Below, piece by piece: positions 52,848 through 60,900 of a stretch of DNA of 64,000 nt. The translations under genes and the position numbers were made by a program. Position 1 is the stretch's first letter. Each line of letters starts with the position of its first letter. A model generated the notes under the pieces. It saw only the letters and a list, made by a program, of their open reading frames with translations. It did no database searches and was not told the DNA's origin. The stretch is from Desulfobacterales bacterium HSG16 (lineage in GTDB: Bacteria; Desulfobacterota; Desulfobacteria; Desulfobacterales; HSG16), in the NCBI GenBank assembly GCA_030377965.1, contig JAUCGE010000004.1, positions 1 to 64,000 of the forward strand. Reading direction: 5' to 3'.

Positions 52848-54632
52848 TTGAAAAAATTTATTGGCAGAACCCTTATGCTCATCGGAGCGGTCAATGTATT
52901 GATGATGATTTTCGGACTTATTTCGATCTCATTGTTGTTCAATAAAAAAGAAGATGTAAAGCCTGAAACCGTGCTTGAAATTGATTTTGGCAGGGAACTG
53001 GTCGAATACATGCCGGAAAATGCCGCAGCCCAGATGATGATCGGCGAAGTCACTTCTGTCAGGGATGTGGTGGAAGGACTCGTTCGGGCAGCCGAAGATG
53101 ACAGAGTCAAAGGGCTTGTGGCAAAAATAGGCCGTCCTTCAATGGGATTTGCTCAGATTCAGGAAATCAGAGATGCTGTCAGAATATTTCGTGAATCTGG
53201 CAAGACAGCTATCGCATATTCCGATACTTTTGGGGAATTCGGCCCTGGTAACGGAGCCTATTACCTTGCAAGCGCATTCGATAAGATCTGTCTTCAGCCC
53301 TCCGGCGATGTCGGGCTTACAGGTCTGATTTTAGAAACTCAGTTTCTCAAAGGAACTCTTGAAAAAATTGAAGTCAAGCCCAGGATGGATCATCGGTACG
53401 AATATAAAAACGCCATGAACACATTTACGGAAGAAAAATATACAGCGCCCCATAAAAAAGCACTTGAAGATATCCTGGCTTCTTTTTTCGGCCAGATGGT
53501 TACTCAGATCGGCAAAGACCGGGATATCCCCGAAACCAAAATTCGTTCACTGGTCAACAAGGGGCTGTTTTTAGGGCAGGAAGCTATGGATGCCAGCCTT
53601 GTGGATATGTTAGGATACCGGGATATGGCGTATGAAGATATCAGACAGACTGTCGGACAAAACGCTGATTTTATCTCCTTGAGTTCTTATCTGAAAAGAG
53701 CGGGCAGGCCATTTACAGAAGGAGAAACCATTGCACTGATTTACGGTGTCGGTTCTGTTCACAGAGGCAAAAGTAATTACAGCCCTCTGAGCGGTGATAC
53801 GGTTATGGGTTCTGACACTGTCACAAAGGCATTTCGGGCAGCGGTCGAAGATGAAGATGTAAGGGCTATTGTTTTTCGTGTGAACAGCCCGGGGGGATCA
53901 TATGTGGCTTCTGATTCCATATGGAGAGAGACCATACGCGCAAAAGAAGCAGGCAAACCTGTAATCGTGACCATGAGCAATGTTGCAGGCTCTGGCGGTT
54001 ATTTTGTTGCGATGGCCGCAAACAAGGTTGTTGCCCAGCCTGCCACCATTACCGGTTCCATTGGAGTGCTGGGCGGAAAAATGTTGACTACGGATTTCTG
54101 GAAAAAGCTGGGAATTTCCTGGGATGAAGTCCATACAGGTCAGAATGCGGATATGTGGACAGGATTAAAAGATTATAACCAGGAACAATGGACTCGATTT
54201 CAGGATATGCTGGATCGGATTTATGAAGATTTTACAGATAAAGTTGCCCAGGGAAGAGGGCTTAAAAAGGCTCGTGTGCTGGAGATTGCAAAGGGCCGGA
54301 TCTGGTCAGGAGAAGATGCAAAAGCTCTTGGCCTGGTGGATGAGTTGGGAGGATTTCTTACAGCGATACGCCTGGCCAGGGAAGAAGCCGGAATCGGTGA
54401 AGATGAGAACATACAGTTGAAACTCTTTCCAAAGAAAAAAGATTTAAAGGAAATAATAATCGAAAAGCTTGCACGAAGTACAAGCGTGGATGAAAGCGCA
54501 TCCGCATCAATGACCCATGTATTTCATGAGATTCAGCCCCTGGTCAGAACAGTGAAATCTCTTGGAATTACGAATGATCGGGCGAATCAGGGAGTATTGA
54601 CCGTAAATATCCCTTATCCGTATGATAAATGA
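52848..54632 (+). CDS. sppA: Signal peptide peptidase SppA, 67-kDa type
   Basis: 594 residues from a TTG start after GGAAAGGAAGGT. One N-terminal membrane helix (about 9-33). Two tandem SppA/ClpP-fold halves: the first holds the catalytic lysine, about K187 in HRYEYKNAMNTF; the second holds the nucleophile, about S382 in NVAGSGGYFVAM. Membrane-bound, periplasmic; degrades cleaved signal peptides and other envelope peptides. Full-length double-domain form. Upstream of a hydroxyacid dehydrogenase, with no clear functional link. Confidence 0.93.
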   Translation: MKKFIGRTLMLIGAVNVLMMIFGLISISLLFNKKEDVKPETVLEIDFGRELVEYMPENAAAQMMIGEVTSVRDVVEGLVRAAEDDRVKGLVAKIGRPSMGFAQIQEIRDAVRIFRESGKTAIAYSDTFGEFGPGNGAYYLASAFDKICLQPSGDVGLTGLILETQFLKGTLEKIEVKPRMDHRYEYKNAMNTFTEEKYTAPHKKALEDILASFFGQMVTQIGKDRDIPETKIRSLVNKGLFLGQEAMDASLVDMLGYRDMAYEDIRQTVGQNADFISLSSYLKRAGRPFTEGETIALIYGVGSVHRGKSNYSPLSGDTVMGSDTVTKAFRAAVEDEDVRAIVFRVNSPGGSYVASDSIWRETIRAKEAGKPVIVTMSNVAGSGGYFVAMAANKVVAQPATITGSIGVLGGKMLTTDFWKKLGISWDEVHTGQNADMWTGLKDYNQEQWTRFQDMLDRIYEDFTDKVAQGRGLKKARVLEIAKGRIWSGEDAKALGLVDELGGFLTAIRLAREEAGIGEDENIQLKLFPKKKDLKEIIIEKLARSTSVDESASASMTHVFHEIQPLVRTVKSLGITNDRANQGVLTVNIPYPYDK

Positions 54633-54705
54633 TAATTCATACTTTTAATCCCGGCCTGGGAAAATATGAATAAGGCCGAAGATTTAAAAGTGAAAGAGGT
54701 TTGAA

Positions 54706-55704
54706 ATGCAGCAATCTGACCAAACCATAAGACTTTTGATTGCCGGAACTCAATTCGAATCCGTCCATCATTATTTAAAGGCGTTTATTCCAGATGTATC
54801 TGTTGAAATGATTGATGTAGACCAATTGAAGGAATGTGTTCATGAAGCAGATGTGCTTATTCCGTCAATGGCCAGCATCGGGGAATCAATTTTTGCAAGA
54901 GCTGTTCGACTGAGACTTATTCAGCAATGGGGAGTTGGGCTGGATAATGTGGAAATTGAGGCAGCATCCCGTCATGGGATAGCTGTAGCAAATGTTCCCT
55001 CCATAGAATCGAAAAGCGCCCATTCTGTTGCGGAATGGTGCATAATGGCATCAATAAGTTTGAGCAGGCGCTTTCCTGAGATCCAGCAATATGTCAGAGA
55101 TGCTTTTCCCTGGGGAGCGCCTCTGGGAAGAACTATGGAAGGAAGAACTGCAGGACTGATCGGTTTCGGGGGGGTAGGCCAGTCTTTATGCAGACGACTT
55201 ACAGCCCTGGGGATGCATGTCATAAGTGTTACAAGGCATCCAGATCACGCGAACAAGGAAGATTTTGGACTTAAATGGATTGGAGATATGTCACAGCTGT
55301 CTCGTCTGCTGATGCTGTCAGATTACCTTTTTATATGTGTACCATTAAATGATGGCACTCTGAATCTGATCGGGGAGAAGGAACTGTCCATGCTTCCCAG
55401 GGGAGCCTTTTTGATAAATCCGTGCAGGGGGCCGATAATTGAAAGAGATGCCCTGATTGATTCTCTTGACAAAGGGCATCTGGGCGGAGTTGCTCTGGAT
55501 GTGTTCTGGAAGGAACCCCCTGATCCGAACGATCCGATTCTTGATCATTTCAATGTAGTGGCAACGCCTCATATTGCAGGTGTTACAGATACTGCCTATG
55601 AGAAGATCGCCACAACTGTAGCGGAAAATATTCGAAGGACAATGAGCGGCAAGCTTCCCTTGAACTGTGTTAATCCCCAGGCTCTGTCCCGGTTAAAACG
55701 ATGA
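54706..55704 (+). CDS. D-isomer specific 2-hydroxyacid dehydrogenase
   Basis: 332 residues. The Rossmann motif AGLIGFGGVGQSLCRRLTAL near 149-168, LPRGAFLINPCRGPIIERDA with the usual R replaced in context, and the catalytic His289 in ATPHIAG are present. Family members include phosphoglycerate, glyoxylate and D-lactate dehydrogenases. Short length and no ACT domain argue against SerA of the long type. Substrate unknown. Confidence 0.88.
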   Translation: MQQSDQTIRLLIAGTQFESVHHYLKAFIPDVSVEMIDVDQLKECVHEADVLIPSMASIGESIFARAVRLRLIQQWGVGLDNVEIEAASRHGIAVANVPSIESKSAHSVAEWCIMASISLSRRFPEIQQYVRDAFPWGAPLGRTMEGRTAGLIGFGGVGQSLCRRLTALGMHVISVTRHPDHANKEDFGLKWIGDMSQLSRLLMLSDYLFICVPLNDGTLNLIGEKELSMLPRGAFLINPCRGPIIERDALIDSLDKGHLGGVALDVFWKEPPDPNDPILDHFNVVATPHIAGVTDTAYEKIATTVAENIRRTMSGKLPLNCVNPQALSRLKR

Positions 55705-55711
55705 TGGTGTT

Positions 55712-56062
55712 ATGAAAAAAATTAATGATTATCCGTATCTTACCACGAGTCTGGTCTTTCTGGCTATCATTCTGTTCGGCCATTTTTTCCTTCACTGGCA
55801 GCAGGAATATTTCATTTTTGTATTGCTTTTGTATTTTATCGTGAACATTGGTATCCGGCTTGATGATATCTCAAGGCAGATTGAATCGTTCAAGAATCAG
55901 GTCACCATATCAAAACAGATGGGGCAGTATCCAGCAGATGACCGTTTAAATGAGGTTGCAGCAAGCCTTGTCTCGATTGATCGAAATCTTGCAGTTATTA
56001 TTGAAAAGCTGGAATGTGTTGAAAAGTCAGAAATTCGATCAAATGTTAAAAAAAAAACTTGA
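55712..56062 (+). CDS. Small membrane protein of unknown function
   Basis: 116 residues. Two adjacent hydrophobic helices (about 10-27 and 31-48), then a charged, probably helical tail with heptad-like spacing (DDISRQIESFKNQ). I do not recognise a family. It follows the dehydrogenase by 7 bp and likely shares its transcript. Confidence 0.6.
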   Translation: MKKINDYPYLTTSLVFLAIILFGHFFLHWQQEYFIFVLLLYFIVNIGIRLDDISRQIESFKNQVTISKQMGQYPADDRLNEVAASLVSIDRNLAVIIEKLECVEKSEIRSNVKKKT

Positions 56063-56158
56063 CATCCGGCGGGGTAATGAACAGTATAGTGACATAACGC
56101 ATTGCGTCATGTTGGTAGCAATGTGATTTTGTGAGAGAAAAAAATGTGAGAAAAAAGC

Positions 56159-56187
56159 TTGACATGCTCAAAACGAGCTGTTAAAGA
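56159..56187 (+). promoter_or_regulatory. Candidate sigma-70 promoter of the porin gene
   Basis: TTGACA (56159-56164) with a 17-bp spacer and TAAAGA (56182-56187). The -35 box is perfect, the -10 weak. Another TTGACA at 56059 has TATAGT 20 bp downstream and may be a second promoter. Confidence 0.4.
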
Positions 56188-56272
56188 GGAATTTTTTAGA
56201 AGAGCAAAACCCGAAAGGGGGTGACAAGGAAGATCAACCAGAATCATTCACTCTTTGGTTTGCAGGAAAATT

Positions 56273-56344
56273 AAGTTAGGTTATCAGGTTAAGTTAGGTT
56301 GTCAGGTTAAGTTAGGTTATCAGGTTAAGTTAGGTTATCAGGTT
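56273..56344 (+). repeat. Four 18-bp tandem repeats in the porin leader
   Basis: AAGTTAGGTTATCAGGTT is repeated four times head to tail (56273, 56291, 56309, 56327); the second copy has one change (TTGTC for TTATC). There are no spacers, so this is not a CRISPR array. It ends 35 bp before the porin start and lies in its probable mRNA leader. Confidence 0.95.
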
Positions 56345-56379
56345 TTTTTATTAATTTTTGAGTTAAGGAGAAAAAGAAG

Positions 56380-57618
56380 ATGAAGAGATTTACTACAATT
56401 GCATTGGCAGCACTGCTGGTCGTGGCATTTACTTTGCCCGCATCAGCCCTTGAGAACGTGTTTGGCGGTTACTGGAGAACTCGTGCTTTCACCAATCAGA
56501 ATTTCAGCGGTGAAGATCAGACAGAAGCTCAAGATATTACGAAAGTTGATACAAGGACCCGTCTGTATTATACAGCAATCATTAATGACGATCTCAAATT
56601 CGTTAATAAATTTGAGTTTGATGCTGCATGGGGAGACGAAGGACACGGCGATATCGGTGCAGATGGGAAGAATGTTGAAGTTAAGAATTCCTATGCTGAT
56701 TTTAACGTTGGAATGGCCAATGCTAAAGTAGGTGTTCAGGGACTGACAATTTCTCGTGGATTTCTCTTTGCCGATGACTTCGCTGGCGCTGTGGTTACAC
56801 TCAAGCCTGCCGAAAACGTAGCCATTCCTCTGGTATGGATCAAGGCGTATGAAGGTGGAACCGCCAACAACAATCTTGATGTCGACTACTACGGAGCAGT
56901 TCCTGTTTTCACACCAAGCGAGACTCTGACGGTTCAGCCTATCTTTATATGGGCAACCAGTGACAACGCAAGTGGCTGGTTCAAAACTGCTGCCTATGAT
57001 GATGTAGATATCTACTATGCTGGTCTTAATCTTGATGCTAAGTTCGACGGCGGAAAATTTTGGTTCACAGGTATTTATGAAGGTGGTTCAGTTGATATGG
57101 CTGGCGCAGGTGACAATTCCACAGATATTAGCGCATGGTTGGCCGCAGTCGGCGCATCAATTGATGTAGAAGCTGCTGATATTCACACCCAGGCATTCTA
57201 TGCCACAGGCCAGGATGGTGACAGCAAGGATGCTGAAGCATTCTTCGTACCAAAAGGACAGTCCTACTACTGGGCTGAAATCATGGGCTTTGGAACTTTT
57301 GATGATCAGGTATCCAATGGTTCTTGTGCAGATCAGATCAGCGACATAATGGCTGCCAACATTGGTGCAACTGTAAAAGCTGCTGACGGCCTGGCAGTTA
57401 CACTTGATCTGTGGTATGCAACACTGGCAGAAGACGATGCAAATGGTGAAAAAGATCTGGGTATCGAAGTTGATCTCAAAGTAGCTTACGATCTCGTCGA
57501 AAACATGAAGCTGGAACTGATCGGCGCTTACCTGTTCGCAGGTGATGCTACAACCATGAAGAGCAATGATGATGCTAATCCTTACGAACTCGGTTCAAGG
57601 ATTTCCTTCAGCTTCTAA
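56380..57618 (+). CDS. Outer-membrane porin of the deltaproteobacterial type
   Basis: 412 residues. Signal peptide at 1-23 (ending ASA-LE), then an acidic, Gly/Asp-rich beta-barrel pattern of alternating strands, with aromatic girdle residues and a C-terminal Phe (RISFSF), the outer-membrane assembly signal. FGGYWRTRAFT at the start of the mature protein and DTRTRLYYT are typical for porins of sulfate reducers. Likely a major general or anion pore. AAGGAG ribosome site and its own strong terminator suggest high expression. Confidence 0.83.
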   Translation: MKRFTTIALAALLVVAFTLPASALENVFGGYWRTRAFTNQNFSGEDQTEAQDITKVDTRTRLYYTAIINDDLKFVNKFEFDAAWGDEGHGDIGADGKNVEVKNSYADFNVGMANAKVGVQGLTISRGFLFADDFAGAVVTLKPAENVAIPLVWIKAYEGGTANNNLDVDYYGAVPVFTPSETLTVQPIFIWATSDNASGWFKTAAYDDVDIYYAGLNLDAKFDGGKFWFTGIYEGGSVDMAGAGDNSTDISAWLAAVGASIDVEAADIHTQAFYATGQDGDSKDAEAFFVPKGQSYYWAEIMGFGTFDDQVSNGSCADQISDIMAANIGATVKAADGLAVTLDLWYATLAEDDANGEKDLGIEVDLKVAYDLVENMKLELIGAYLFAGDATTMKSNDDANPYELGSRISFSF

Positions 57619-57648
57619 TTTTAGTCTTATATAGTTTGAGATGATATT

Positions 57649-57682
57649 GCCGGGAGCGATTTTTCGCTCCCGGCTTTTTTTG
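57649..57682 (+). terminator. Strong Rho-independent terminator of the porin gene
   Basis: GCCGGGAGCGA (57649-57659) and TCGCTCCCGGC (57664-57674) form a perfect 11-bp stem with a 4-nt loop, followed by a T-run. Confidence 0.95.
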
Positions 57683-57728
57683 TTTTTTGCTGTGTTGTGA
57701 AAAACAGTAATGATAAGGAAGGGTTGCC

Positions 57729-57929
57729 ATGATGATAAAACCTAAATATGTAGTTGATGAGCTTGATCATAAAGTCGCTGTGCAGATTGATATCGAGACA
57801 TTTGATAAAATTGAAGAAATACTTGAAAATTATGCTCTTTATAAACTGATGGAAAATGATGATGATAATGAAATACTGAATTTGGAAGATGCGAAAAAAT
57901 ATTATAGAAACATTTCAGGAGACATTTGA
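57729..57929 (+). CDS. Type II antitoxin (RelB/Phd-like)
   Basis: 66 residues, acidic, with AVQIDIETFDKIEEILENYAL near 17-37 and a C-terminal acidic helix that could wrap the toxin. Its stop overlaps the toxin ATG (TGATG). AAGGAAGGG precedes the start. Role inferred from size and partner. Confidence 0.75.
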   Translation: MMIKPKYVVDELDHKVAVQIDIETFDKIEEILENYALYKLMENDDDNEILNLEDAKKYYRNISGDI

Positions 57930-58195
57930 TGAAAATTACCTATACCAAAAAATTCTTGAAACAACTATACAAAATCCCAAAGGATCCAAGAAGTAAAATG
58001 GAAAAATTCGTATTTGAAATTTTACCTGAAATGTCTTCGATTGGAGAAAGTGGAAAGATTGAAAAAATGACCGGATACCAAGGCTTTTACAAAATACGAT
58101 TTGGTACGTACAGGATAGGGCTGAAGATAGAAAAAGATACAATAGTGTTGAAGACAGTAATGCATAGAAGCAATATTTATCAGTTCTTTCCATAA
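57929..58195 (+). CDS. RelE/ParE-family toxin
   Basis: 88 residues, basic. The pattern YTKKFLKQLYKIPK near 4-17, KIEKMTGYQGFYKIRFGTYR near 44-63 and the C-terminal KTVMHRSNIY is the RelE/ParE fold (YKIRxGxYRxxY-type). Either an mRNA interferase or a gyrase inhibitor. ATG 57929, within 1 bp of the antitoxin stop. The AT-rich pair sits alone after the porin terminator. Confidence 0.85.
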   Translation: MKITYTKKFLKQLYKIPKDPRSKMEKFVFEILPEMSSIGESGKIEKMTGYQGFYKIRFGTYRIGLKIEKDTIVLKTVMHRSNIYQFFP

Positions 58196-58233
58196 ACTCC
58201 CATGACCTGATGGTCACAACGAACAATGAAAGC

Positions 58234-58314
58234 TTTGAACCCTGATTAAAAGGATTAAAGGATTTCCTGATTTTGTAATCATGTAATCCTTTAATCCTTG
58301 TAATCAAGGTTCAG
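58234..58314. repeat. Inverted repeat sharing the GGATTAAAGGATT core
   Basis: Left arm 58234-58264 and right arm 58285-58314 are near-perfect complements (about 28 of 30). The core AATCCTTTAATCCT is identical to that in the element at 49131-49221. A further small IR, TTGAATGG/CCATTCAA, lies at 58334-58361. The rest of 58315-58517 shows nothing recognised. Confidence 0.7.
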
Positions 58315-58517
58315 GGGTTTTTGAATCAAGCCTTGAATGGCTAAATGGTTAATCCATTCAAAACATCTTGAAATAACAGCATCTCAAGAAACTTTCATAT
58401 AAACGAACGGAATCTGATTTGAACGGCAGATAACAAAAAGATTGAATTATAAATGCGCTCATGATAAAAAAGAATTAATTACATGGATTGACCTTTTCAA
58501 ACAGGAGGACGAAAAGG

Positions 58518-59348
58518 ATGAGTGAACTGTCAATAACTGAAATATCTCCGGAACAACTTGATATCGAGATACCGGATATCAGCCATATCATTACGGAGGA
58601 TGATGAACCGGTGGATAATATCTTTTCGGAAAAACAACAGCGTTTGCTTACAAGAAGCCTGAATGCTTCCTGGAAACCGGGACACCCTTTTCTTACAGCC
58701 GCAAATGTAGGAATTTTTTACGGCCTTTATAAGACACCAATCGTACCCGATGTGTTTTTAAGCCTGAATGTGATATCTGCCGAAGATATCTGGGAAAAAA
58801 AGAACAGGTCATATCTTTTATGGGAATTTGGAAAACCGCCGGAAGTTGCAGTCGAGATCGTATCCAATAAGAAAGGCGGGGAAACCGATAAAAAGCTAGA
58901 AATATATTCTCGTGTCGGGGTGAGGTATTACATTGTTTTCGACCCGCAGTTAGCTATTCAAAAGGACTCTTTGCGTATATATGAGCTTGTAAAAGGGCAA
59001 TATATCCCTAAAATAGATCGTCAACTGCAACGTGTCGGTATTGGCGTAACTTTATGGAAAGGCGTTTTTGAAGACAGGTATGATTGTTGGCTGAGATGGT
59101 GCGATCAAGAAGGGAATTTTATAAAAACAGGGGAGGAAAGTACGGATCAGGAGCGACAACGTGCGGAGCAGGAGCGGCAACGCGCTGACCAGGAGCGGCA
59201 ACGCGCTGACCAGGAACGGCAACGCGCGAATCAGGAGCGGCAACGTGCGGAGCAGGAAAAACAAAACGCAGAACAGGAACGACAACGCGCAGATGCTCTG
59301 GCTGCAAAGTTGAGAGCTTTGGGGATCGATTCTGACTCGATTGCTTGA
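58518..59348 (+). CDS. Uma2-family PD-(D/E)XK protein with QERQRA coiled-coil tail
   Basis: 276 residues from ATG 58518, 10 nt after AGGAGG. The Uma2 restriction-endonuclease-like core shows TPIVPDVFLSL near 80, EVAVEIVSNKKGGETDKK near 115-132 and YYIVFDP near 145, giving the D-ExV pattern. The last 60 residues are seven repeats of (D/E/N)QERQRA, a charged coiled coil. Uma2 genes are numerous in cyanobacteria and large Desulfobacterota genomes, with unclear function. Confidence 0.85.
   Translation: MSELSITEISPEQLDIEIPDISHIITEDDEPVDNIFSEKQQRLLTRSLNASWKPGHPFLTAANVGIFYGLYKTPIVPDVFLSLNVISAEDIWEKKNRSYLLWEFGKPPEVAVEIVSNKKGGETDKKLEIYSRVGVRYYIVFDPQLAIQKDSLRIYELVKGQYIPKIDRQLQRVGIGVTLWKGVFEDRYDCWLRWCDQEGNFIKTGEESTDQERQRAEQERQRADQERQRADQERQRANQERQRAEQEKQNAEQERQRADALAAKLRALGIDSDSIA
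59145..59291 (+). repeat. 21-bp in-frame minisatellite in the Uma2 gene
   Basis: Seven units of about 21 bp, such as CAGGAGCGGCAACGCGCTGA, each encoding one QERQRA-type heptad. Two neighbouring units are nearly identical at DNA level, a sign of recent expansion. Confidence 0.9.
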
Positions 59349-59451
59349 CGCTGACCAAGTTTGCTGCCAGAACATAAAAAAGGCGGGAGAAAATTCCCCC
59401 GCCGGATTACTTGTATTCTATCGGATATGTGTACAAACGCAAAAAATCAAA

Positions 59452-60888
59452 TCACACGTCAAGCTTGCGCTTCAATATCTCATTAACGATTTTCGGATTG
59501 GCAGCACCCTTTGTTTCCTTCATTACCTGGCCTACGAAAAAACCCATGACCTTGGTTTTACCTGCCTTGTATTGTTCCACCTCTTTTTCGGACCTATCCA
59601 GAATTTTTACGATGATCTCTTCAATCGCTCCTGTGTCTGAAACCTGGACAAGACCTTTTTCTTTCTTGACAATCTCTTCTGGGGCATCGCCGGTTTTTGC
59701 CATTTTCTCAAAAACCGTTTTTGCAATTTTGCCGCTGATAGTCCCTTTGTCCACGAGTTTCAGAAGGCCGCCTAAGTTTTTTGCGGAAACAGGCGATTCT
59801 TCAATGCTCTTTCCTTCGGCATTCAAAAGGCCCAGCAATGGTCCTGTAACCCAGTTGCATACCTGCTTGGGATTGTTATCAAGATATGAAAAACATTCCT
59901 CGAAATAATCGGCTAACTCTCGTGCAGCCGTCAAAACGCCAGCATCATAGTCAGAAAGCGAAAATTCTTTTTCAAACCGTTCTTTTCTTTCATCTGGAAG
60001 TTCCGGCAGGGTAGCCCGGACAGAATCGACCCATTTTTCATCGACTATCAAAGGCAGGAGATCAGGATCAGGAAAATATCGGTAATCGTGGGCTTCTTCC
60101 TTGCTTCGCATGGAAGTGGATTTGTTTTTTGTCGGATTCCAGAGTCGGGTTTCCTGAACCACTTTTCCACCGTCTGCGATCACATCCTTCTGCCGTTCAA
60201 TCTCAAAATCAATGGCTTTTTCGACATGCCTGAAAGAGTTGAGATTTTTCAATTCAGCTCGGGTTCCGAAGGTTTCAGATCCTTTCGGCATGATAGATAC
60301 ATTGGCATCGCAACGAAAGCTGCCTTCTTCCATATTGCCGTCGGAAACGCCGATATAGCGAAGAATCGAACGTATTTTTCTTAAATATGCCCCGGCTTCT
60401 TCAGAAGACCTGATATCGGGTTCACTGACTATTTCCATCAGGGGAACCCCGGTTCTGTTAAGATCGACCTTTGAAAAAGGGCGATTTGGATCATGAATCA
60501 GCTTACCTGCATCTTCTTCCATATGGATGCGATGAATACCGATCCGTTTTTTTTCACCATTGGCTTCTATGTCAATATAGCCAGCCCGTGCAATGGGCAG
60601 CTCATACTGGGAAATCTGGTATCCTTTGGGCAGGTCAGGGTAGAAATAATTCTTTCTGGCAAACCTGCTTTCTTCCTGAATACCGCAGTTGGTCGCAAGA
60701 GCGGCTTTGATAGTGTATTCAACCACCTTTTTGTTCAGCACGGGCAACACACCGGGCATTCCCAGGCAAACCGGGCAGGTATGAGTGTTTGGTTCCGCAC
60801 CAAAGGCAGTGGAACAATTGCAGAATATCTTTGTTTCGGTCGTAAGCTGGGTATGCACCTCAAGACCGATGACAGATTCGAATTCCAT
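59452..60888 (-). CDS. gatB: Aspartyl/glutamyl-tRNA amidotransferase subunit B
   Basis: 478 residues. Starts [15 protein letters not shown], the GatB hallmark, then [20 protein letters not shown], with a zinc-binding Cys set, [22 protein letters not shown] and [15 protein letters not shown]. The C-terminal YqeY-like tail ends in [14 protein letters not shown]. With GatA and GatC it converts Glu-tRNAGln or Asp-tRNAAsn to the amides. gatA and gatC are not adjacent. Separated from the helicase by 12 bp. Confidence 0.95.
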   Translation of the reverse strand: MEFESVIGLEVHTQLTTETKIFCNCSTAFGAEPNTHTCPVCLGMPGVLPVLNKKVVEYTIKAALATNCGIQEESRFARKNYFYPDLPKGYQISQYELPIARAGYIDIEANGEKKRIGIHRIHMEEDAGKLIHDPNRPFSKVDLNRTGVPLMEIVSEPDIRSSEEAGAYLRKIRSILRYIGVSDGNMEEGSFRCDANVSIMPKGSETFGTRAELKNLNSFRHVEKAIDFEIERQKDVIADGGKVVQETRLWNPTKNKSTSMRSKEEAHDYRYFPDPDLLPLIVDEKWVDSVRATLPELPDERKERFEKEFSLSDYDAGVLTAARELADYFEECFSYLDNNPKQVCNWVTGPLLGLLNAEGKSIEESPVSAKNLGGLLKLVDKGTISGKIAKTVFEKMAKTGDAPEEIVKKEKGLVQVSDTGAIEEIIVKILDRSEKEVEQYKAGKTKVMGFFVGQVMKETKGAANPKIVNEILKRKLDV

Positions 60889-60900
60889 ATCACTTTTCCT

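Larger units (their letters stand above)
56063..56379. other. Long leader region of the porin gene
   Basis: 317 bp with no gene. It contains two TTGACA boxes (56059 and 56159), a small GAAA-loop hairpin CCCGAAAGGGG near 56210-56220 and the tandem repeats at 56273-56344. A long, structured 5' untranslated region is likely. Confidence 0.5.

Noticed and set aside
56273-56344. Possible CRISPR array in the porin leader
   Set aside because: The four 18-bp repeats are directly adjacent without spacers, and no cas genes occur in the window.
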